Below the pieces are notes generated by a model. That model was given only the letters and a program-made list of their open reading frames with translations. It had not been told where the DNA came from and did no database searches. Shown in pieces: positions 1 to 6,111 of a stretch of DNA of 23,358 bases. The position numbers and the translations under genes are program-made. Each line of letters starts with the position of its first letter. The first letter of the stretch is position 1. Origin of the DNA: a virus; the IMG/VR virus record IMGVR_UViG_3300031973_000420, positions 1 through 23,358 of that record. One strand, written 5' to 3'.

Positions 1-396
1 GTTGAGCTTAAAGAAAAGAAAGATAGAGTTGAAGATGCTATATATGCTACTAAAGCTGCTTTGCAAGAAGGTATAGTACCTGGCGGTGGTGTTGCGCTGT
101 TAAATGCTGCAGAAAAAATTTTAACCGGGCAAGCCGGCGAGGTATTGCTTTCAGCATGTAAAGCACCATACGAAACTATATTATCAAACGCTGGTTATAA
201 TGAGTTTCAAAACACACAAGGACCAGGTCGTGGTATTGATGTAGTAACAGGTTTCCCTGTTGATATGATAGAAGTAGGTATTGTAGATCCAGTACTAGTA
301 ACTAAAACAGCATTGAAGAACGCTGTGTCAGTAGCGTTGACTATCATGTCCGCTGATTGTGTAATTTCAAATATACGTATCAATGAAGGCAGTTAA
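1..396 (+). CDS. groEL: Chaperonin GroEL (Hsp60), C-terminal part only; 5' end outside window
   Basis: The 131 visible residues are the second half of the equatorial ATPase domain of a group I chaperonin, the ring that folds proteins in a closed cavity. The reading frame is open from base 1, so the gene starts upstream. KEKKDRVEDA matches the family motif holding the catalytic aspartate (D398 in E. coli, here bases 34-36). VPGGGVAL matches the nucleotide-binding GGG, and the Asp of GIVDP corresponds to D495 (bases 286-288). The GGG-to-D495 stretch is about 13 residues shorter than in E. coli, and the protein stops without the Gly-Gly-Met tail. Both points suggest a divergent phage chaperonin rather than host DNA. 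The end overlaps the next gene, groES, by 14 bases, reversing the usual bacterial groES-groEL order. Confidence 0.93.
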   Translation, partial: VELKEKKDRVEDAIYATKAALQEGIVPGGGVALLNAAEKILTGQAGEVLLSACKAPYETILSNAGYNEFQNTQGPGRGIDVVTGFPVDMIEVGIVDPVLVTKTALKNAVSVALTIMSADCVISNIRINEGS

Positions 397-652
397 TGAT
401 TATATAGTCATAGAGAAGATTAAAGAGCAGAAGACTACATCAGGTGGTCTTCTACTTACAGATGATACAGACATCGATAATAGATATAAAAAAGCTAAGG
501 TAGTATCTGTGGGTAATCTAGCTGAAGTTATAAAAGTAAACAGCTTAGTTATGTATGATCAACATGCTGGTCATGATATAGATTATGATGGTATCATGTA
601 TAGAGTTATAAAACTTAGAGATGTAGTATTAGTAGATGAGGATAACAGCTGA
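383..652 (+). CDS. groES: GroES-like co-chaperonin
   Basis: This 89-residue protein is slightly shorter than bacterial GroES (about 97). GroES forms the seven-subunit lid of GroEL. The N-terminus MKAVNDYIVIEKIK matches the first beta strand. A mobile loop follows around residues 15-32 with the hydrophobic tripeptide LLL in SGGLLLT, where E. coli has GGIVL; this is the part that docks on GroEL. VVSVGN and the later DGIMYRVIKLRDVVLVD fit the remaining strands of the barrel. It overlaps groEL by 14 bases and the next gene by 17, so the three are probably co-translated. By analogy with T4 gp31 it may adapt a chaperonin to the capsid protein; that role is inference, the fold is clear. Confidence 0.9.
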   Translation: MKAVNDYIVIEKIKEQKTTSGGLLLTDDTDIDNRYKKAKVVSVGNLAEVIKVNSLVMYDQHAGHDIDYDGIMYRVIKLRDVVLVDEDNS

Positions 653-1076
653 TGATATAAAGCAAATACAACTATTTAAGTATTACAGAATAGTACGCAA
701 GTGGGTATGCAAGGCTAACAATATAAAAGACGCTGATCTAGAATTATTAATATACTTAAACTGTTTAAATAGATTTACTAGAGATGAATTCATAAACGGT
801 GTATATGCGTACTCTTGGGATAAACATCGTTGGGAAAGATTACGTAGAGATGGTTGGATAGATGTTTGGCGAGAAAGAAATCGCACAACAATGAAGTATG
901 CAATTTACAAAACGTCATTTAAGTGTAATCATATGATAAACAGGATTTACAAAATCTTACTTGGTGAAGAAGATATACCTGTTTCAATTAAAAATCCTTA
1001 TTATAATAATAAATCTTATACAGACAAAGTTATGAATAAGGCTATTGATGATATGATTAAAGATAAAGACAGATGA
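636..1076 (+). CDS. Winged-helix (MarR-like?) small protein
   Basis: This is a basic 146-residue protein. The stretch from YYRIVRKWVCKANNIKDADLE through LLIYLNCLNRFTRDEF to WERLRRDGWIDVWRE, followed by a short basic turn and YAIYKTSFKCNHMINRIYKILLG, has the helix-helix-helix-wing-helix order of MarR-type winged-helix DNA-binding proteins. The recognition helix would be near WDKHRWERLRRDGWI. This is read from pattern only. If correct it could be a late regulator; it could also be a virion protein with a borrowed fold. Start and end overlap the neighbours by 17 and 4 bases, placing it firmly in the same transcript as groES and the PAP2 gene. Confidence 0.5.
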   Translation: MRITADDIKQIQLFKYYRIVRKWVCKANNIKDADLELLIYLNCLNRFTRDEFINGVYAYSWDKHRWERLRRDGWIDVWRERNRTTMKYAIYKTSFKCNHMINRIYKILLGEEDIPVSIKNPYYNNKSYTDKVMNKAIDDMIKDKDR

Positions 1077-1936
1077 ATAAAAACACTCCTATATTTAGAA
1101 AGAATTTAGATAGCGGTATACTAGGTGAAGCTAATATCGATGGGAGTATATTCATAGACAGCTCTATAAAGAAAGGTAGTCAACTAGAGAAAGATGTAGT
1201 AGCTCATGAGTCTTTTCATGCTAAGCAAATAAAGAATGGTGTCTTGTCTTATACCGATGATAAAGTTACTTACAGAGGTAAAGACTATGAGAGAAAAGAT
1301 GGTAAAATAAAATACAATGGTAAGTTCTACCTAGAAGGTAGTAATGTTTTTCCTTGGGAGCAAGAAGCTAATAAAGCGATAACTAATAAATTCTTTGAGG
1401 ACTTTGATGTATCTAAGTTTAAAAACATGAAGCCACCTAGTGATAGTTCTTATGACACTATGCTAGAAGTTAAAGAGCTTAACAAAATACCTTTAAATAA
1501 AGATTTTGTTAAAGATCATGATGATCTGCAAAAAGCTTTTAAAAAATTAGCTGTAAAGAAAAACTTAAAAGATTACGATGAGACTATTGCTGCTGAGCTT
1601 ATAGCTGAGTCAGCACCTATAATATTAAAGTTGAAAAACTATTTTAATAGACCTAGACCTAAGAACGTAGCTGGTAAAATGAATATAAGCATGCAAGATA
1701 TAGAGATGGAGTCTATGAAAACAATGTCTTATCCTTCTGGTCACTCAGCCCAAGCGTTTTTAATAGCTGGTGTATTAGGTGATCAGTACCCTAGCAAAAG
1801 AGAAGACTTTAAAAAGTTAGCTAAAAAAATATCTTATAGTAGGAGAGTGGCTCACGCCCACTATAAGACTGATAGTAAATTTGGTGAGCTCCTAGGAAAA
1901 TCAATGTACAAACACATTAAAAACAAACAATCATGA
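1073..1936 (+). CDS. Fusion of HExxH zincin-like region and PAP2-type phosphatase
   Basis: This 287-residue protein has two apparent modules. The N-terminal part has HESFH (residues 45-49), an HExxH zinc-peptidase motif inside a helix, with a further acidic motif PWEQEA (94-99) that could supply the third ligand, as in zincins that scan as HExxH...E. The C-terminal part has the full signature of the PAP2/vanadium haloperoxidase phosphatase family: K-x6-RP at 186-194, PSGH at 221-224 and SR-x5-H-x3-D at 256-267, with all catalytic residues present. I see no hydrophobic transmembrane segments, so it would be a soluble PAP2 enzyme, unlike lipid phosphatases. The substrate is unknown. It overlaps the flanking genes by 4 bases each. 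The peptidase assignment is less sure than the PAP2 one. Confidence 0.75.
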   Translation: MNKNTPIFRKNLDSGILGEANIDGSIFIDSSIKKGSQLEKDVVAHESFHAKQIKNGVLSYTDDKVTYRGKDYERKDGKIKYNGKFYLEGSNVFPWEQEANKAITNKFFEDFDVSKFKNMKPPSDSSYDTMLEVKELNKIPLNKDFVKDHDDLQKAFKKLAVKKNLKDYDETIAAELIAESAPIILKLKNYFNRPRPKNVAGKMNISMQDIEMESMKTMSYPSGHSAQAFLIAGVLGDQYPSKREDFKKLAKKISYSRRVAHAHYKTDSKFGELLGKSMYKHIKNKQS

Positions 1937-2181
1937 TGAAAAAAGCACCTGCTAAGATGATGAAAAAGTCTCCAGCAAAATTGATGAAAAAATCTCCTGC
2001 TAAAAAAGCTTTAGTTGGTAAACAAAAAAACTTACCAAAAGAGTTGAGAGATAAAATCTTAGCATCTCCAGCTAAAATGCTTAAGCCAGCGGCTATGAAG
2101 TTAATGAAAAAAGATTCACCTGCAAAGCTGATGAAAAAAGATTCACCTGCTAAGTTGATGAAGAACAAAAAGAAAAAGTAA
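1933..2181 (+). CDS. Lysine-rich SPAK-repeat protein
   Basis: This 82-residue protein is made almost entirely of Lys, Pro, Ala, Met and Ser. SPAK occurs five times and APAK once, mostly in the frame (M)KK-x-PAK-(L/M)M. It ends in a run of lysines. There is no signal peptide, no cysteine and no expected globular core except perhaps the middle KNLPKELRDKILAS. SPxK/SPKK motifs are known in histone H1 tails, where they bind the minor groove of AT-rich DNA, so a role in DNA condensation or charge neutralization is plausible but is inference. The start ATGATG overlaps the PAP2 stop by 4 bases, and the stop is followed directly by the next ATG. Confidence 0.7.
   Translation: MMKKAPAKMMKKSPAKLMKKSPAKKALVGKQKNLPKELRDKILASPAKMLKPAAMKLMKKDSPAKLMKKDSPAKLMKNKKKK
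2104..2157. repeat. 27-bp tandem direct repeat (two copies) inside the SPAK gene
   Basis: Two adjacent 27-base units (2104-2130 and 2131-2157) differ at two positions and encode MKKDSPAKL twice. Looser copies occur near 1954-2000. The array looks like recent slippage or unequal exchange that extends the SPAK protein by nine residues per step. Confidence 0.85.
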
Positions 2182-2574
2182 ATGGGGTTGCTGCAGAAAG
2201 TATTATCTACTGGAGCAGGTAAACTTATTAAAGATGTTGGTGGGGTCTTAGATGACCTCACCACTTCTAAAGAAGAGAAGTTAGCTGCACAGCAGAAAAT
2301 TAAAGAGTTAATATCTAACCATGAGTTAGAGATGCAAAAGCAGGTGACTAATCGTTGGGAGGCAGATATGAAGTCTGACTCTTGGTTATCAAAAAACGTT
2401 AGGCCATTAGTACTTATATTTCTAGTTGTATCAACAGTGTTAATGATATTTATCGACGCTGGTGCTATAGCTTTTACTGTAGAGCAGAAGTGGACTGACT
2501 TATTACAATTAGTATTAATAACAGTTATCGGTGCTTACTTCGGTGGTAGATCGATAGAGAAAACAAAAAAATAA
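2182..2574 (+). CDS. Holin-like membrane protein (GTA/3TM holin type)
   Basis: This 130-residue protein has an amphipathic, charged N-terminal half (residues 1-65, including KEEKLAAQQKIKELISNHELEMQKQ, likely coiled coil). Two hydrophobic segments follow, near 73-98 (VRPLVLIFLVVSTVLMIFID onward) and 106-122 (LLQLVLITVIGAYFGG), then a short basic tail. The WLSKNVRPLV entry and the YFGGRSIEK exit match my memory of the holin family seen in gene transfer agents and many phages. A holin would permeabilize the inner membrane at lysis. No endolysin lies next to it in the window, so the lysis role is unproven. It starts on the base after the stop of the SPAK gene. Confidence 0.65.
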   Translation: MGLLQKVLSTGAGKLIKDVGGVLDDLTTSKEEKLAAQQKIKELISNHELEMQKQVTNRWEADMKSDSWLSKNVRPLVLIFLVVSTVLMIFIDAGAIAFTVEQKWTDLLQLVLITVIGAYFGGRSIEKTKK

Positions 2575-2588
2575 AATTAAATTAAATT

Positions 2589-2870
2589 ATGGCAACAAAA
2601 GAAAAAGTTGTAGACTTAAAAGCTAAAGCTGAAAAAGTAACTGACGAAGAGTTAAAGAAGTTAAACGAAGTAGTATCTAATATAAATTCACTACAATCAG
2701 AAGTTGGTAGATTAGAAGCTCAAAAACATACATACTTACATAAGTTAGCTATGGTAAGAGATGAAGCAGCTTTAATGCAAGCTGAGTTAGAAAAGAACTA
2801 CGGTACTGCTGATGTTAATATAAACGATGGTACTATAAACTATCCTAAGGATGGAGAGCCACGTAATTAG
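2589..2870 (+). CDS. Small coiled-coil protein, unknown function
   Basis: This 93-residue, charged protein is mainly a predicted coiled coil (residues about 5-70: KAEKVTDEELKKLNEVVSN, then EVGRLEAQKHTYLHKLAMV), ending in a short Asp/Asn-rich tail around GTADVNINDGTINYPKDGEP. There is no signal peptide or membrane segment. It is preceded by a 14-base AT-only leader without a Shine-Dalgarno sequence. It overlaps the next gene by 20 bases. A chaperone, scaffold or length-setting role would fit the neighbourhood, but I do not recognise the family with confidence. Confidence 0.6.
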   Translation: MATKEKVVDLKAKAEKVTDEELKKLNEVVSNINSLQSEVGRLEAQKHTYLHKLAMVRDEAALMQAELEKNYGTADVNINDGTINYPKDGEPRN

Positions 2871-3075
2871 AAAGATTACTATAGGTAAAGACTACAAGAA
2901 CGATGCCATGCATTACTCTGTAGGTCAAGATGTCTATGGTGGTCATACAATATGTGATATATTAGAAGAAGAACAAAAGTACTCTATATATATCAGGAAA
3001 AAAGATGTTGTTATCCCTTGGAAGGATTTCAATAAGAACATGGCAATTTCAGTTGAATACGATCTTAACTACTAA
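2851..3075 (+). CDS. Small conserved phage protein, unknown function
   Basis: This 74-residue protein is mostly beta in character: IRKITIGKDYKNDAMHYSVG, VYGGHTICDILEE, YSIYIRKKDVVIPWKDFN, MAISVEYDLNY. The alternating pattern and the final WKDFNKNMAISVEYDL look like a small beta barrel or sandwich. The ATG lies inside the previous gene (20-base overlap), and the stop TAATG overlaps the next start by one base, so it is translationally coupled on both sides. No function can be read from the sequence. I have the impression of similar short proteins upstream of terminase genes in marine phages, but that is memory only. Confidence 0.6.
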   Translation: MESHVIRKITIGKDYKNDAMHYSVGQDVYGGHTICDILEEEQKYSIYIRKKDVVIPWKDFNKNMAISVEYDLNY

Positions 3076-3677
3076 TGAAACCTATATTTGAGTTTGTAGT
3101 TAAACCTCTTGGTGATAGATATAATAACTCAGTAGAAGTAGGAGATAAAAGTTTAATACTTAACACTGAAGTATTTAATCATCAATACGTAAATAGGGAA
3201 GCTACTATAATATCAACACCTATACATAATCCTAAAGGATTAAAAGAAGGTGATATAGTTATACTACATCATAACGTATTTAGAAGATGGCATAATGTTA
3301 AAGGTATAGAGAAAAATAGTAGAAGTTTTCTTAATGAAGATGAATACCTTGTTTCTGAAGACCAAATGTTTATGTACAAAAGAGATGGTCAATGGGTTGC
3401 AATGCCTGGGTTTACGTTCGTTAAACCTATAAAATCACAAAACAATTATGATCTTACTCCAGAAAAACCTTTAGTCGGGATAGTTAAGTATTCCGACGGG
3501 GCTTTTCTACCTACACAGCTAGTAGGTTTTAGACCTAGCAGTGAGTATGAGTTTATTGTAGATGGTGAGAGGCTGTACAGAGTTATGAATAATTTTATTA
3601 CAATTGAATATGAGTATAAAGGAGACGAAGAAGAATATAATCCAAGCTGGGCGGAAAGCGGTGGAAGAGCTAATTAA
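3075..3677 (+). CDS. Putative tandem GroES-like (co-chaperonin fold) protein
   Basis: This 200-residue protein seems to hold two GroES-like barrels. Copy 1 (residues about 6-110) shows a loop region around SLILNTEVFNHQ, then ATIISTP, the family-like GLKEGDIVILHHNVFRR (compare KVGDIVIFNDGYG in GroES), and EYLVSEDQMFMYK (compare EVLIMSESDILAI). Copy 2 (about 113-185) restarts with FTFVKPI, gives LVGIVKYSD without a mobile loop, then VGFRPSSEYEFIVDGE and LYRVMNNFITIEYE. The match is my reading by eye and needs a profile search. If right, this phage encodes both a single and a double GroES-like protein. It overlaps the next gene by 68 bases when that gene starts at its ATG. Confidence 0.5.
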   Translation: MKPIFEFVVKPLGDRYNNSVEVGDKSLILNTEVFNHQYVNREATIISTPIHNPKGLKEGDIVILHHNVFRRWHNVKGIEKNSRSFLNEDEYLVSEDQMFMYKRDGQWVAMPGFTFVKPIKSQNNYDLTPEKPLVGIVKYSDGAFLPTQLVGFRPSSEYEFIVDGERLYRVMNNFITIEYEYKGDEEEYNPSWAESGGRAN

Positions 3678-3885
3678 AGTAGCTAAAGAACCTATAGTAG
3701 ACTCAGACGATGATATATCTGCTGACAGACTTAAAAATGCTGCTGCTACTAAGAAGCTAGCAATATTCGATGCGTTTGAAATTTTAACTAGAATAGAAGA
3801 AGAAGAGAGAATAATAAATGATTTAGAAAAACCCAAAGAAACTAAGCCTAAGTTTCAAGGTTTTGCTGAAGGAAGAAGTAAGTGA
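3610..3885 (+). CDS. Small helical protein before TerL; candidate small terminase subunit
   Basis: The chosen start is ATG 3610 (MSIKETKKNIIQ); a TTG two codons upstream is less likely. The 91-residue product is helical and charged: AGRKAVEELIKVAKEP, DISADRLKNAAATKKLAIFDAFEILTRIEEEERI, then a Lys/Pro-rich tail. The pattern SADRLKNAAATKKLAIFDAFEIL resembles the short helical subunits often found just upstream of TerL. Its stop TGA shares a base with the TerL ATG (TGATG), the tight coupling expected of a terminase pair. No DNA-binding helix-turn-helix is obvious, so the TerS assignment rests mainly on position. It begins inside the preceding gene, in a different frame. Confidence 0.45.
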   Translation: MSIKETKKNIIQAGRKAVEELIKVAKEPIVDSDDDISADRLKNAAATKKLAIFDAFEILTRIEEEERIINDLEKPKETKPKFQGFAEGRSK

Positions 3886-6110
3886 TGTACGAGCAAACGT
3901 TATATAAAGTAGTAGAGCCAATTAAACTTACTACCATTAATAGGCTTAACAAAGGTAAGAAGTGGAAGTATGGCTATGATAAAGAAGGTGATGTAGTTGT
4001 AATATCTAAGTCTGGTCAGATAGGTGAAATACTAGAGATACAAGGTTTAAAAATAGCTTTACCTAAACAACCTAAAGAAGTATTTAGTTACTCCAATAAA
4101 AAGAGTGAACAGAAGTGGAGTAGGTTTGATATACCAGAAGCTTTTTCTAAAATAAAAACTAGGTTTGATTGGGATGATTATCCTAAAGAATTTAAAGAAA
4201 CATATTATAGTTACATCGACCAAGAGTTTAGCAGAAGAGAAAATGGCTTTTGGTTTATGAATAATGGTACGCCAACGTATTTACCTGGTAGTTACTATAT
4301 GTATTTGCAGTGGAGTAAAATTGATGTTGGTGCTCCAGACTTTAGAGAAGCAAATAGATTATTTTTTATATTTTGGGAGGCGTGTAAAGCTGATCAAAGA
4401 TGTTACGGAATGTGCTACCTTAAAAATAGACGTTCTGGATTTTCTTTTATGAGTTCGGCTGAAACCGTTAACTTAGCCACTTTAGCAAGTGATAGTAGAT
4501 TTGGGGTGTTATCAAAAAGCGGTAGTGATGCTAAGAAGATGTTTACGGATAAGATAGTACCTATAAGTATTAATTATCCGTTTTTCTTTAAGCCTATACA
4601 AGATGGTATGGATCGTCCAAAGTCAGAGTTAGCTTATCGTATACCAGCTAAGAAGTTTACTAGAAAAAAGATGAGAGAGAACGAGGCTGAAGATGATATG
4701 CAAGGCCTTGATACTACTATCGACTGGAAGAATACTGGTGATAATAGTTACGATGGTGAAAAGCTTTCTTTGTTAGTACATGATGAAAGTGGTAAGTGGG
4801 AAAAGCCTGATAACATACTTAACAACTGGAGAGTAACTAAAACTTGTTTAAGGTTAGGTGGTAGAATAGTGGGTAAGTGTATGATGGGATCAACATCAAA
4901 TGCTTTGGATAAAGGTGGTGATAACTTTAAAAAACTTTACAATGATTCAGATGTTACCAAGCGAAATAGAAATGGTCAGACGAAGTCTGGTTTATATTCT
5001 TTGTTTATCCCAATGGAGTGGAACTATGAAGGATTTATTGACGAGTTCGGACTTCCAGTTTTTGATACACCAGACTATGACAGGCGAGGGCCACACGGTA
5101 CATTAATAGATATAGGAGTTGTTGATTACTGGGATAATGAAGTAGAAGGTTTGAAAGATGATCAAGATGCTTTAAACGAATTTTATCGACAGTTTCCTAG
5201 AACAGAAGAGCATGCATTTAGAGACGAGACTAAAAACTCATTATTCAACCTCATTAAAATCTACGAACAGATCGATTACAATGAAGGTAATAGAAACTCT
5301 TCAGTCCTTACTACGGGTAATTTCCAATGGGCTAATGGTGTTAAAGACACTCAAGTAAGTTTCAATCCCGATCCTAATGGTAGGTTTAAAGTTAGCTGGG
5401 TACCTAACGGTAACATGCAGAATAATGTAATACTAAAGAACGGTATTAAATACCCAGGTAATGAGCACGTTGGTGCATTTGGTTGTGATAGCTACGACAT
5501 ATCAGGTACTGTTGATAATAAAGGATCTAAAGGTGCTTTGCACGGTTTAACTAAGTTTAGCATGGAAGATGCTCCAGCTAACACTTTCTTTTTAGAATAT
5601 CTAGCTAGACCACAAACCGCAGAGATATTTTTTGAGGATGTGCTCATGGCATTAGTGTTTTATGGTATGCCAATACTCGCGGAGAATAACAAACCTAGAT
5701 TACTATACTACTTAAGACGTAGAGGTTATAGAGGTTTTAGTATGAACAGACCAGATAAAATATGGAATAAATTATCTGTAGCAGAAAGAGAAGTTGGTGG
5801 TATGCCAAACTCTAGTGAAGACATAAAGCAAGCACACGCTGCAGCTATTGAAATGTATATTAATGATCATGTAGGTTTACTTGAAGATGGTACTTACGGT
5901 ACTATGTACTTCAACGATACACTAAATGATTGGAGTAAGTTTGATATAAACAAAAGAACAAAACACGATGCTTCTATAAGTACTGGTTTAGCTATCATGG
6001 CTTGTAATAGACATCTATATAGACCAAATCCTGAAACTAAAAGACAACCACTAGGTATAAGTATATCTAAATATAATAACAAAGGAATATCATCAAAAAT
6101 AATAAAGTAG
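3885..6110 (+). CDS. terL: Terminase large subunit (TerL)
   Basis: This is the ATP-driven DNA packaging motor and headful nuclease, 741 residues from ATG 3885; a GTG at 3882 is also in frame, but the ATG overlaps the upstream stop by one base. LKNRRSGFSFMSSAETVNLA (around residues 179-198) sits where the Walker A/adenine region belongs, in the altered form seen in several Bacteroidota phage terminases. LSLLVHDESGKW has the Walker B pair D300-E301. The coupling motif probably lies near MMGSTSNALDKGGDNF. The C-terminal RNase H-like nuclease begins at GAFGCDSYDISG with D535 as the likely first metal ligand. The protein is larger than classic TerL (about 450-600) and of the size usual in crAss-like phages. 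The portal gene follows after one base. Confidence 0.9.
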   Translation: MYEQTLYKVVEPIKLTTINRLNKGKKWKYGYDKEGDVVVISKSGQIGEILEIQGLKIALPKQPKEVFSYSNKKSEQKWSRFDIPEAFSKIKTRFDWDDYPKEFKETYYSYIDQEFSRRENGFWFMNNGTPTYLPGSYYMYLQWSKIDVGAPDFREANRLFFIFWEACKADQRCYGMCYLKNRRSGFSFMSSAETVNLATLASDSRFGVLSKSGSDAKKMFTDKIVPISINYPFFFKPIQDGMDRPKSELAYRIPAKKFTRKKMRENEAEDDMQGLDTTIDWKNTGDNSYDGEKLSLLVHDESGKWEKPDNILNNWRVTKTCLRLGGRIVGKCMMGSTSNALDKGGDNFKKLYNDSDVTKRNRNGQTKSGLYSLFIPMEWNYEGFIDEFGLPVFDTPDYDRRGPHGTLIDIGVVDYWDNEVEGLKDDQDALNEFYRQFPRTEEHAFRDETKNSLFNLIKIYEQIDYNEGNRNSSVLTTGNFQWANGVKDTQVSFNPDPNGRFKVSWVPNGNMQNNVILKNGIKYPGNEHVGAFGCDSYDISGTVDNKGSKGALHGLTKFSMEDAPANTFFLEYLARPQTAEIFFEDVLMALVFYGMPILAENNKPRLLYYLRRRGYRGFSMNRPDKIWNKLSVAEREVGGMPNSSEDIKQAHAAAIEMYINDHVGLLEDGTYGTMYFNDTLNDWSKFDINKRTKHDASISTGLAIMACNRHLYRPNPETKRQPLGISISKYNNKGISSKIIK

Positions 6111-6111
6111 T

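Noticed and set aside
1-396. GroEL end as host chromosome at a prophage border
   Set aside because: It overlaps the next gene, which overlaps phage-type genes in turn; the protein is shortened relative to bacterial GroEL, and no integrase or attachment site is seen.
4264-5106. Two short + frames (4264-4452, 4900-5106) within TerL
   Set aside because: They are out-of-frame shadows of a long, clearly functional gene and show no domain pattern or coupling.
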